Of a stretch of DNA of 25,801 nt, positions 1-8,700 are shown piece by piece. Position 1 is the stretch's first letter, and every line of letters begins with the position of its first letter. Origin of the DNA: CAG-533 sp963645165 (GTDB taxonomy: Bacteria > Bacillota_I > Bacilli_A > RF39 > UBA660); contig CAVIQT010000004.1 of assembly GCA_963645165.1 (NCBI GenBank), forward strand, positions 1-25,801, written 5' to 3'. The notes below the pieces were generated by a model. It saw only the letters and a list, made by a program, of their open reading frames with translations, was not told where the DNA came from and made no database searches. A program made the translations under genes and the position numbers.

Positions 1-258
1 TATTTGAGACATAATCAAATACTAACACTTAAGACATTATCATAAATTAATCATAAAAAGTAAGAAAAAGTGAAATTTGGGGGTTGTATTTTTCTTCATT
101 TTAGCATATACTAATATTGTCTAGATAATAAATAATACATTATAAAAAATTAATAGCCCGCATATTTTACCAAAAATAAAATATGCAAATATAAAATTTA
201 TTAAAATCTTTTATATTAAAGTATAAAAATAATTTTGATAAATAATTAATTTTAAAAT
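1..258. other. gene-free AT-rich stretch
   Basis: I see no credible coding region here on either strand. The stretch is almost entirely A and T. The only clear structure is the inverted repeat at 160-186, listed separately. A weak promoter-like pair (TTGTCT at 117-122 and TATAAA at 141-146, 18-base spacer) would start transcription just before that repeat, but in sequence this AT-rich such matches are common and I do not rely on it. Confidence 0.5.
160..186. repeat. perfect 10-bp inverted repeat
   Basis: GCATATTTTA (160-169) and TAAAATATGC (177-186) are exact reverse complements separated by seven bases. No T-run follows directly on either strand, so it is not a convincing intrinsic terminator. 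It could be an operator, a transcript-end hairpin or chance in AT-rich sequence. Confidence 0.5.
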
Positions 259-267
259 GTATATGGT

Positions 268-475
268 AGTGAAGGAGTTCCATTTGTTATCGGAATCTTA
301 TCTACGCTAGACATAACAATTGTTAGGGAGAAAGATACTCCGAAAGATAAGTAATCGCGGTGGTTCTGATAAAACTACTGTGGTAATGAGATTTATTTAA
401 TAGATAAGTTGAGTTACCTTTGATTATTCTAAAAACTGGAAACTAGACTTTTTATCAGAAAGCTAGTTTTTTTAT
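268..475 (+). ncRNA. structured RNA of unknown class, with terminator
   Basis: About 200 bases more GC-rich than the flanks, with several helices readable by eye: GGAG/CTCC (327-330 with 338-341), GTGGTT/AACTAC (360-365 with 373-378), GGTAAT/GTTACC (382-387 with 413-418), and an intrinsic terminator at 440-473. Two sets of alternative pairings are visible. CTTATCT at 297-303 can pair with 345-351 or, over eight bases, with 401-408. TTCTGATAAAA at 364-374 is exactly complementary to 450-460, inside the terminator loop. I compared it from memory with T-box, lysine, glycine, SAM, TPP, FMN, c-di-GMP, c-di-AMP and ykkC classes and found no match. Because the next operon has its own promoter at 500-528 downstream of the terminator, this may be an independent small RNA rather than a cis leader. 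A weak TTGATA (235-240) with an AT-rich -10 near 259-264 could be its promoter. Confidence 0.5.
440..473 (+). terminator. intrinsic terminator of the structured RNA
   Basis: AAACTAG (440-446) pairs with CTAGTTT (463-469), followed by a run of seven T (467-473). The 16-base loop contains the segment complementary to 364-374. Confidence 0.75.
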
Positions 476-499
476 ACCTAAAATTTAGTAAAAACTATC

Positions 500-528
500 T
501 TGCATATAAAAGTTACATTTGCTATAAT
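500..528 (+). promoter_or_regulatory. promoter of the four-gene cassette
   Basis: TTGCAT (500-505), a 17-base spacer and TATAAT (523-528) make a near-consensus housekeeping promoter. Transcription would start near 535, so the ATG at 534 would be at or outside the transcript start. This supports GTG 555 as the first gene's start. Confidence 0.75.
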
Positions 529-554
529 TTAGTATGAGAATAGAGGTAGGTTAC

Positions 555-1703
555 GTGAATGCAAATATGTTTGACTTGTATTATAATTATAAAATAAAAA
601 CTGTTGTTGAATACTCTATTTTACTATCTAAAATACTGGGAATAGATAAAAATAAACTATTTACTAGTAAGAAAAAGACCGAAGAAGTTATAAATAAAAT
701 AGTAACTAATTATTTTGAAAGGCTAGATTATAATCATAAAAACGATCAGAAGTTAATTAGGTGTTTCATAAATAACAAAGAGATAGCAAGGTATCATCTA
801 GATAGTGAATTATATAGTGTTATAAATTATTTTACAAATACTAATAAGGCTTTTGAAATTAAGGCTTATGAAAAAGAAATTATTTTAGCATCTATTATTA
901 TTAATATTGCTAATAAGTTAGATGTTTCTACTAGTCCTTATAAGGAGAATAAAAATAATTATAAAACAATTCTTATGTCCTACATTGAAAAGTATCGTCA
1001 AATAGATTACATTCATATTATAGATAATGGTAAAAAGAAAACTGATCTTTTATTAGAGTTAATTAAAACTAATGTTAGAAAAGAAAGAAAAATATTTGAT
1101 GGGTTAACAAGTAATATCTCGTTTAATAAATATATTTGTGTAAGTAAAAATGAATTTATTAGTCAGTATAATTATAGTGTGCCTGGTATTAATAAGTTTG
1201 ATAAGCAGGCAGTAAGTTATATATATAATAAGCATAATTTTGATGATGAGTTTGCTTCGATAAGTGCTGATTTGATAACTATTTCGTTTATGAAGTTTTT
1301 ATCAGTTAGAGAGCCTTATATTAATATATTTTTACCACTTAAAAAGGATTTTTTTGAAAGTGATAATAATTTTAAGAAAATCTTAAGTAATTTTAAAAGT
1401 AAATATTTACAAAAGCATATTCGTATATTAATTAATTATCAAGAGTTTAATGATAAAATATATAATATACTTAATAAAAATCATATAAACTACTTTCTAT
1501 ATTGTAGTAAAAGTTCTTTAGTTAGGGATACGTTTAAAAATCCTAAGGCAATGAATTATTTGATAAGTAAAGATTTTAATTTAAAGTATCAAGATATAAT
1601 TACTAAAGAGGCTAATGAAAATATCGTAATATTAATTGAGGAATATCAAGGAATATTTACAGATAAAGAAATTATAAAAAATGGAGGAATAGAAAATGAA
1701 TGA
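555..1703 (+). CDS. unknown protein, first gene of the cassette
   Basis: I do not recognise this 382-residue protein. It has no signal peptide or membrane helix and is rich in Lys, Asn, Ile and Tyr. The C-terminal half alternates short hydrophobic strands and helices (for example around INIFLPL and IRILINY), which suggests an alpha/beta fold. The open frame extends to an ATG at 534, but the promoter places the transcription start near 535. GTG 555 has AGAGG at 542-546 eight bases upstream, so I prefer it; ATG 567 is a further alternative. Its stop overlaps the start of the ATPase gene by eight bases, so the two are probably translationally coupled. It is the soluble partner in an operon otherwise containing a membrane ATPase, a DUF2357-like protein and a surface repeat protein. 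It might be a sensor or adaptor, but nothing in the sequence proves this. Confidence 0.75.
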   Translation: MNANMFDLYYNYKIKTVVEYSILLSKILGIDKNKLFTSKKKTEEVINKIVTNYFERLDYNHKNDQKLIRCFINNKEIARYHLDSELYSVINYFTNTNKAFEIKAYEKEIILASIIINIANKLDVSTSPYKENKNNYKTILMSYIEKYRQIDYIHIIDNGKKKTDLLLELIKTNVRKERKIFDGLTSNISFNKYICVSKNEFISQYNYSVPGINKFDKQAVSYIYNKHNFDDEFASISADLITISFMKFLSVREPYINIFLPLKKDFFESDNNFKKILSNFKSKYLQKHIRILINYQEFNDKIYNILNKNHINYFLYCSKSSLVRDTFKNPKAMNYLISKDFNLKYQDIITKEANENIVILIEEYQGIFTDKEIIKNGGIENE

Positions 1704-3204
1704 TTATGGTGAATTTTTCTTAAAATTTATGGAACCACTTGTGGGTGGTATATGGGATCTTATAAAGAATATTGGTTTAGCAATATTTAAGATTTTTAAT
1801 ATTTTAAATTATACTGATGTTATAAAGGAGTATAAGAGTGAGTTATCTGGTGGGGGAGTATTTGTTATTATTCTAGCAGTAATTTTAGTTGTTATTGTTT
1901 TTGCTTTAGTAATATTCTTAATTTATCGTATTGTTAGAAGATTTATTAAGTATCGTCATAATGTTGCTCATCAGGAAGATTTAGTTGATGAGATAGATGA
2001 TTTAAATAATGATATTTTAAAATTAAAGAATGAAAATCAAAAATTAATGGAAATGGCTAATCCAGAAAATGGAGAAGTTGAATATGATGAAAATGGTAAT
2101 ATTATTAATAAGTTACAAACTGGTGAAAGTAGATTCTTTAAATTAACTAAGATAGATGCTGATTTTGCTAATTATGTGGCACCTACATTTAATGAAACTA
2201 TTACTTTAGAGGGATTTTGTGATCAGTTTAGAAATTATGCAGCTAGTCGTTTAAAATTATATTATTCAATTGATTTAATTAGATTATTTGTATCTGCATT
2301 TTCTTCTAACCGTTTAATTATCTTACAAGGTATTTCTGGTACTGGTAAAACATCACTTGCGCATGCTTTTGGTAGTTTTGTAAAAAATGATGCTGTAATA
2401 TCTAGTGTACAACCATCTTGGAGAGATAGTACTGAGTTATTTGGTTACTTTAATGAATTTACTAAGAGATTTAATGAAAGTGATTTCTTAGCTAAGATGT
2501 ATGAGGCTAAATATAATAATCAAATTTATGTAAGTGTTTTAGATGAAATGAATATTGCTCGTGTAGAATATTATTTTGCAGAAATGTTATCTATTTTAGA
2601 GTTACCTTCTCAAGATGAATGGTTAATTAGTTTAGTACCTAATACTTGGGATACTGACCCTAAATTACTTGATAATGGACGAATTAATATTCCAAATAAT
2701 ATGTGGTATATTGGTACTATTAATAATGATGACTCAACATTTATGGTAACTGATAAGGTATATGACCGTGCTTTACCTATTAATATTGATACTAAGGGTA
2801 TCGCATTTGATGCACCTGATACACCAGACTTGGATATTACTGCTACATACTGGCAAAGTCTTTTTGATAAGGCTAAAGCAGAAAGAAAAATAAGTGATGA
2901 AATGCTTGATAAGATTGCTCATATGGATGATTATGTTATAAATCATTTTAGACTTGCTTTTGGTAATCGTATTATTAAACAAATTAAAGATTTTGTTCCA
3001 GCATATTTAGCTTGTGGTGGAGAAGAAATTGTGGCAGTTGATTATTTAATTGCTAATAAGATATTAAGAAAGTTTGATCAGTTAAATCTTGCTTATATTC
3101 GTAATGAAATAGATGGATTTATGGAGTTCTTAGATCAAGAATTTGGTAAAGATAAAATGGTTGAATGTAAAGCATATTTAGAAAGATTAAAGAAACAAAT
3201 ATAG
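1696..3204 (+). CDS. membrane-anchored McrB-type AAA+ ATPase
   Basis: A 502-residue protein. A hydrophobic segment at about 14-37 and a strong transmembrane helix at about 54-78 precede a short coiled coil (93-121) and a C-terminal AAA+ module. Walker A is GISGTGKTS (212-220). Walker B with the extended signature LDEMNIARVEYYF lies at about 282-294. A sensor-1 strand with GTINNDDST (340-348) is followed by DKVYDRA (353-359). These features are typical of the McrB/dynein-like branch (AAA_5), and GTINND stands where McrB has its MNTAD motif. I see no DNA-reading N-terminal domain such as McrB normally carries; the membrane segments take that place. Whether it uses ATP or GTP cannot be told. GGAGG at 1683-1687 is eight bases before the ATG. 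The family members I know act with McrC-like nucleases, but no nuclease gene is visible here, so the role is open: perhaps force generation or remodelling at the membrane. Confidence 0.85.
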   Translation: MNDYGEFFLKFMEPLVGGIWDLIKNIGLAIFKIFNILNYTDVIKEYKSELSGGGVFVIILAVILVVIVFALVIFLIYRIVRRFIKYRHNVAHQEDLVDEIDDLNNDILKLKNENQKLMEMANPENGEVEYDENGNIINKLQTGESRFFKLTKIDADFANYVAPTFNETITLEGFCDQFRNYAASRLKLYYSIDLIRLFVSAFSSNRLIILQGISGTGKTSLAHAFGSFVKNDAVISSVQPSWRDSTELFGYFNEFTKRFNESDFLAKMYEAKYNNQIYVSVLDEMNIARVEYYFAEMLSILELPSQDEWLISLVPNTWDTDPKLLDNGRINIPNNMWYIGTINNDDSTFMVTDKVYDRALPINIDTKGIAFDAPDTPDLDITATYWQSLFDKAKAERKISDEMLDKIAHMDDYVINHFRLAFGNRIIKQIKDFVPAYLACGGEEIVAVDYLIANKILRKFDQLNLAYIRNEIDGFMEFLDQEFGKDKMVECKAYLERLKKQI

Positions 3205-3226
3205 TAATTAGAAAGAAGGGTTCTTC

Positions 3227-4330
3227 ATGAACGAAGAGATTGGTTTACTTGTAAAAGATATTCCTACTGATGATTTAGAGATATTTACTAAGGGTACTAA
3301 AGCAAGTACTACAGTAAAAAAAGTTATCAATAAAATAACAGTTGATTATTCATGGGTAGATGTTGTTGATGAAGCAATCCCTGCTTTAGATAATATTATT
3401 CGTAATCCTCGTAGATTTATTCAAAATGAAGAAGATGTAATTATTATTGAAAAAACTAAGAAGGTAACACAGGAAGCAATTAAGCATCTTGCTACACATA
3501 CTCAGCTTATTCAATCTATTGATGAGGATGATAATGTTAAGCCTTCTAAACTTCTTAATGTATTTAAAGAAGAAACTATTGATTTATATGAAAATCGTTT
3601 TATATATTCACTAATTAAGAATTTAAGTATGTTCTTAAGAGAGCAGTTAACTTATAAAGAGCAAAGTAGTGAGAATAAAGAAGAAAAATCTTTAAAGTAT
3701 GAAGCTACTACTAATTATAATAATCAAGATATTATAATAAAGTTAGATTTATCTTGTAATAATAGGGAAGAGATATATGAAAGTGAAGAGGTACTTGCAG
3801 AAAGAGAAGCAAAAATACAGCATATAAGTGATGTTCTTGCAGATTTTATGTCTACTAAGTTTATGAAAGAAATGGCTAATGCGACACCAGTTAAAAGTCC
3901 AATTCAGAAAACTAATATTATCTTAAAGGATCGTAATTTTATTAAGGCTAGAGAGTTATGGGAATTTTTAGAAAGATATCAAATTCAAAAGCCAATTAAA
4001 GAAGAATATTTAGAGACAGAACTTACTAATGGTAAGTTTAAAAGAGATTTTGGTTTAACTTATTTTATTAATTATAATATTTTAAATGAGAATATATCAA
4101 AAAATGGTAATGTTGCTTTAACTGATAAAATTGATTTGCCTAAAACAGCATTTGAGCAAGCTAAAAAATTTGATATTGATGAAAATGTATTAAGAAAGCA
4201 AATTAATGATGAAATATCTAAAGCGAAAAAGTATAAAGAAGAACAAATAGCAGGAGTTATAAATGCTTATAAATCATTTATTGCAACTCATTATAATAAG
4301 ATGAATAAATCAGTTATTTTGTTTAAATAG
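3227..4330 (+). CDS. DUF2357-like protein without visible nuclease domain
   Basis: A 367-residue soluble protein, acidic and helical. The segment LYENRFIYSLIKNL (120-133) and the later LKDRNFIKARELWEFL (233-248) resemble the DUF2357 pattern, in which a conserved ENRF helix and a 'repeated-rank' LW helix occur. DUF2357 proteins are commonly encoded beside McrB-like ATPases and often end in a PD-(D/E)XK nuclease (DUF524). Here the C-terminal part is Lys/Glu-rich helix, and I see no spaced D...(D/E)xK constellation. The assignment is by eye and moderate. The start is ATG 3227; AGAAGGG at 3215-3220 is the ribosome binding site, and its GGG lies in the loop of a small AAGAA/TTCTT hairpin (3213-3225) that could damp translation. 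It begins 22 bases after the ATPase gene, which makes a physical partnership with that ATPase likely. Confidence 0.7.
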   Translation: MNEEIGLLVKDIPTDDLEIFTKGTKASTTVKKVINKITVDYSWVDVVDEAIPALDNIIRNPRRFIQNEEDVIIIEKTKKVTQEAIKHLATHTQLIQSIDEDDNVKPSKLLNVFKEETIDLYENRFIYSLIKNLSMFLREQLTYKEQSSENKEEKSLKYEATTNYNNQDIIIKLDLSCNNREEIYESEEVLAEREAKIQHISDVLADFMSTKFMKEMANATPVKSPIQKTNIILKDRNFIKARELWEFLERYQIQKPIKEEYLETELTNGKFKRDFGLTYFINYNILNENISKNGNVALTDKIDLPKTAFEQAKKFDIDENVLRKQINDEISKAKKYKEEQIAGVINAYKSFIATHYNKMNKSVILFK

Positions 4331-4345
4331 AAGGGAGTTTATCTT

Positions 4346-5695
4346 ATGGCTAAAAAAGAAAAAGAAGAAAAAATAAATAATGAAGAAATAATAAAAGAAA
4401 AGCCAGAATCTTCTAAACGTAAAAAACATAAAAAGAAAGAAAAAGTAAATCCAATCGCGGGCTTTGAAGGTAAAACTATTGATTTAAAAGATTTTGATCA
4501 GAAAGAAAGTAAAGAGCAATCTAAAGAAGTAGAGGATCTTTTAAAGGATATTTATAAGGATAATTTAAAGGTTAATCGTAAACATGTTTTAAAAGTTATT
4601 AAGCTAACTTTAAATCCTAAGGATAGTTATATTTATTTGCCTCATAATTTAAAAGTTTCTAAGGATGGTTTAGATTTAGTATTTAGTGTTGAAAAGAAGA
4701 AAGAAATTCCTTTTGGTTGGGTAATTTTTGCAATATGGGCATTTGTTTTTGCTTTAATCGCGGCAACTTATGCCGGAGTAAAATATTTAAGTTTAGCTGA
4801 GCTTAATAAAGATATTGATGGTGATGGTATACCTGATATTAATATTGATATAAATAATGATAATATTGCGGAAATTAATATTGCAAATAAGGGGGAAAAT
4901 ATTCCCGTATTAAATATTGATTATAAGGGTAATCGTAAGGCGGTATTTAATATTGATACTAATGGTGATGGGATAGCTGATAGTAATTTAGTAACAATTG
5001 TTACTGATGAAAATACTAAATGCACACTTAACTGTGATACTAATGGTGATGGATGGCCTGATTTAAATTTAGATTTAGATGGGGACGGCGTTGCAGATAT
5101 TGATATAGATACTGATGGTGATGGAGTTGCTGATTTAAACATTGATTTAAATGGGGACGGAATTTGTGATGTTATGTGTGATACAGATAATGATGGTAAG
5201 TGTGATGTTAACTGTATTAAGACAACCGATCCTGGTAAACAAAACGGTTCATCAACGGCAACGGGAGATCCAGAAACTATTCAAAGTACTGCGACAATTG
5301 TAATTAACTTTGTAGCTGGAGAGACAATAAATATTGAAAACTTAGTTCCTGATGATCAGCCGTTATATGTTGGAGAGGTAAGGACGCAGCCATCGAAGTC
5401 ATTCTCTGTAGAAAATACTGGTACTTATGCAGTTATGTACTCTTTAAAATGGAAAAATGTAGTAAATACATTTACATCATCTAATTTTAGATTTAAAATG
5501 GATGGTACTAATGGAGCACCTAGTTTAGAATATACAGTCGCACCTCATGAAGATGAATATATAGTTAAAAATGTAATTATTCAGCCTAGAGTAACTCAAA
5601 ACTACAAAATAACATTTAATTTAGTAGGTACTGGGGGACCACAAAATTATGACCAAAACAGAACATTTGAAGCTATGGTTGATATTGAACTTTGA
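4346..5695 (+). CDS. single-pass surface protein with calcium-type DGDG repeats
   Basis: A 449-residue protein with four parts. Residues 1-120 are cytoplasmic: a Lys/Glu-rich stretch, then a compact segment at about 75-118. A transmembrane helix covers about 122-147. Residues 157-290 hold roughly a dozen 12-residue units of the form xGDGxxDxxxDx, degenerate in the first half and clear in the second. These match thrombospondin type-3/EF-like calcium-binding loops. Three CxxxC pairs (C226/C230, C274/C278, C286/C290) sit among them and could form disulfides outside the cell. Residues about 300-449 look like a beta-sandwich with a VENTGTYAVMYSLKW strand reminiscent of TasA/camelysin-type domains. 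With no signal peptide and positive residues before the helix, the N-terminus should be inside. AAGGGAG (4331-4337) precedes the ATG. It is the last gene of the cassette and ends inside its terminator. Confidence 0.85.
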   Translation: MAKKEKEEKINNEEIIKEKPESSKRKKHKKKEKVNPIAGFEGKTIDLKDFDQKESKEQSKEVEDLLKDIYKDNLKVNRKHVLKVIKLTLNPKDSYIYLPHNLKVSKDGLDLVFSVEKKKEIPFGWVIFAIWAFVFALIAATYAGVKYLSLAELNKDIDGDGIPDINIDINNDNIAEINIANKGENIPVLNIDYKGNRKAVFNIDTNGDGIADSNLVTIVTDENTKCTLNCDTNGDGWPDLNLDLDGDGVADIDIDTDGDGVADLNIDLNGDGICDVMCDTDNDGKCDVNCIKTTDPGKQNGSSTATGDPETIQSTATIVINFVAGETINIENLVPDDQPLYVGEVRTQPSKSFSVENTGTYAVMYSLKWKNVVNTFTSSNFRFKMDGTNGAPSLEYTVAPHEDEYIVKNVIIQPRVTQNYKITFNLVGTGGPQNYDQNRTFEAMVDIEL

Positions 5696-5720
5696 GAATT
5701 TTACTCAAAGTTTTTGTTTT
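5688..5720 (+). terminator. terminator of the four-gene cassette
   Basis: AACTTTGAG (5688-5696) pairs perfectly with CTCAAAGTT (5704-5712) across a seven-base loop, followed by a T-rich tail. The TGA stop of the preceding gene (5693-5695) lies within the left arm. Confidence 0.85.
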
Positions 5721-5746
5721 CTATTTTTTTATCATAAAAATTAATG

Positions 5747-5752
5747 TATAAT
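5747..5752 (+). promoter_or_regulatory. polC: -10 element of the polC promoter
   Basis: TATAAT at 5747-5752, with only a weak T-rich -35 region about 17 bases upstream. The start of transcription would be near 5759, so the in-frame ATG at 5758 cannot be the polC start. Confidence 0.6.
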
Positions 5753-5775
5753 AATTTATGCAATATGGAGGATGT

Positions 5776-8700
5776 ATGGATAAGACTTTAGAAAGATTTT
5801 TTGATAAAATAGACTTTAATAAAAGAGATAATTTTAATGGGGTAAAGGTAGATAAAGTTATTGTAAATAATCAAAAAGAGTCATGGACTATCTTGTTATC
5901 TGCTCCTAAAGTAATAGATGTAAAAGATATAATTTCTTTAATTAATACTTGTGAAAAAGGTATATCTGAAGTAAGTACGATAAAAATTAAAATAAAGTAT
6001 GATGATATTACTTCTTTAGATGTTTTATCATATTTTAATTATTATTTAGAAGAATTAATTAAAACTAATCCATCTTTAATTAGTTTAAGTGATGCTAGTA
6101 TAATTGTAGAAGATGGTAAAATTAATATTGATGTTATAAGTAGTATTGAAGAATCTTTTTTAAAAGAACAAAATGAAAGATTTAATAAGTGGTTAATATC
6201 TTTAGGTTTAAATGAATGTTTAATTAATCCGGTGATAAATGCACAAAAAAGAGAAGAAGTAAAAACTGAGATAGCAAATGGTAGAGTAGATGTGGTAAAA
6301 GTAGTTGAGCCAGAATTTAAAGTAATAATGGGTGAAGCAATAAAAGCTAAAACTATTACAAATATTAAAGATATTATGGGGGAAGAAAATAATGTAACTG
6401 TAGAAGCATATGTTTTTGGTGTGGAAGAGTTTGTTTCTTCTAAAAGTAAATTTCAAATTCTTACTTTAAAAATAAGTGATAAGACTGATAGTATTATGGC
6501 TAAAATATTTACTAGAGAAGAAGATGAATTTAATAAGTATAAAGGTAGTATTAAAGAGAACAAATGGTATAGATTTAGAGGGTATATAAAAAATGATGTA
6601 TATGCGAAAGAGTTAGTTTTTAATATTCGTGATATTGAAGAAATTCCTTCTAAGGATGAAAAGTTTGAAGATAATGCGGAAGAAAAAAGAGTTGAACTTC
6701 ATGCACATACTATGATGAGTCAAATGGATGGGGTAACTAAATTTGATTTAGATAAACATACATGTGAGCTTATTACTAATGCGATTAATGCTGGATATAG
6801 GGCAGTTGCTGTAACTGATCATAATGGGTGTCAGGCTTTTCCTATATGTTATGAAATAATTAAAAATCATAATAAAAAGGTAGAGGATCCTAATAAGAGA
6901 TTTAAAGGGTTATTTGGTAGTGAGCTTACTTTAGTTGATGATACAGTAAATATTGTAGTAAGGCCAGTAACCTTGCCTTTAAAGGGAACTTCTTATGTGG
7001 TATTTGATACAGAAACAACTGGGTTTAATGCAGGTGGTAAAGACCAAATGATTGAAATAGGGGCAGTAAAAATAAAAGATGGGGAAATAATAGACCGCTT
7101 TGATGAATTAATTGATCCAGGAGTACCACTTCCTTCAAAAATAACTGAAGTAACTCATATAACTGATGAAATGTTAAAGGGAAAAGATAATGAAGAAAAT
7201 GTTACTAAACGCTTTTTAGAGTGGACTCAAGATAATGTAATGGTTGCACATAATGCTAAGTTTGATATTTCTTTTATAGAAATGGCTATGAAAAAATATA
7301 ATTTAGGTGAATTTAAAAATACAGTTATAGATACTTTAGAGTTATCTAGGGTATTAGATCCAGATCATAATCGTCATAGTTTATCAGCACTTGTTAAAAG
7401 ATATGAAGTACCATTTGATGAAAATGCTCATCACCGCGCAGATTATGATGCAGAAGGAACTGCTTATGTCTTACATAAAATGTTAGAACGTGTTATAAGT
7501 ATGGGGCATAAAACAATAAATGATTTAGAGAATTTAATACCTAAAGATGAAATATATAAGTTTGGTAGAACTTATCATTTTAATATATTAGTTAAAAATA
7601 AAGTAGGTCTTAAAAATCTATTTAAAATAGTATCTCTTGCTAATACTACATATTTATATAAAACTCCAAGAATACCTAGAAGTGAGTTAAGTAAACTAAG
7701 AGAAGGGTTACTTATTGGAAGTGGGTGTTCTCAGTCAGAGATATTTGTAAATGCTAAAAGTAAAGATAGTGAGGAACTTACTAATTTAATTAATTTTTAT
7801 GATTATGTTGAAGTTCAGAGCCCTGAAGTATATGGTCATTTACTTCAAACTGGAGACTTTTCATCTAGTATAGAATTACAAAATCATTTAGTTAAAATAG
7901 TAAATGCGGTAAAAGATGCTGGTAAGTTAATTGTTGCTACTGGTGATGTTCATCATTTCTTTAGAGATGATAAGATTTATCGTGAGATAATTGTTCGTCA
8001 AAGAGTTCCTGGGGGAGGAAGACATCCACTTTATAAAAGTGAAATTAAAGAAATACCATCAATGCATTTTAGAAATACTGAAGAAATGCTTAATGATTTT
8101 AGTTTTTTAGTGGAAGATCTTTCAAAAGAAATTGTTATTACTAACCCTAATAAAATTGTAGATATGGTAGAAGAATTTGAAGTTATACCGGATACTAATG
8201 GAACTCCATTTAGTCCAAGGGTAAAATCTGATGATGGAAAGTCTTATTTAGATTGTCCTAGAGTAGTAACTGATTTAGTATATGAACGTGCTCAAAGCTG
8301 GTATGGTGAGAGTTTACCTATAAATATTGAAGAGAGAATTGCTAAAGAGTTATATGGTGATATTGTTTATAAAACTTGTAGAGAAAATATTTTAAATGAT
8401 ACAATTGAGGATGATCCTAATTTAGAAAGAAAAATATTTGATGAAGTACACCGCGTTATATATGCAGGAATTGATACAGTTAAATTTTTAGTTAAGGAAA
8501 ATTTAAAGAAACATTGGAAAGAAGAAGATGGGGAGTTAACTGATGAGTCTTTAGATAAAAAATTAAAGAAGAGTTTAGGTGGTATTATTGGTGGAGGTTT
8601 TGATCCTATTTATTTGATTGCTCAAAGATTAGTTAAACACTCTAATGATGAAGGATTTTTAGTTGGTTCAAGAGGTTCAGTTGGTTCTTCATTTGTTGCA

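Noticed and set aside
268..475. T-box or lysine riboswitch
   Set aside because: CGCGGTGG and GGGAGAAAGAT at first suggest these classes, but the T-box acceptor-binding sequence, specifier layout and lysine-riboswitch core are missing, and the downstream gene is neither a tRNA synthetase nor an amino-acid gene.
555..1703. Degenerate EAL (c-di-GMP phosphodiesterase) domain
   Set aside because: The strand-helix rhythm of the C-terminal half is faintly similar, but none of the catalytic motifs can be placed, so the resemblance is not evidence.
1696..4330. Classical McrBC or CoCoNuT restriction system
   Set aside because: The ATPase is of the McrB branch and has a short coiled coil, but no DNA/RNA-binding N-terminal domain and no McrC/CnuC nuclease can be seen.
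4990..5200. CRISPR-like array of about 36-bp periodic repeats
   Set aside because: The period is that of 12-residue protein repeats within an intact frame. Units are contiguous with no unique spacers, and no cas genes are near.
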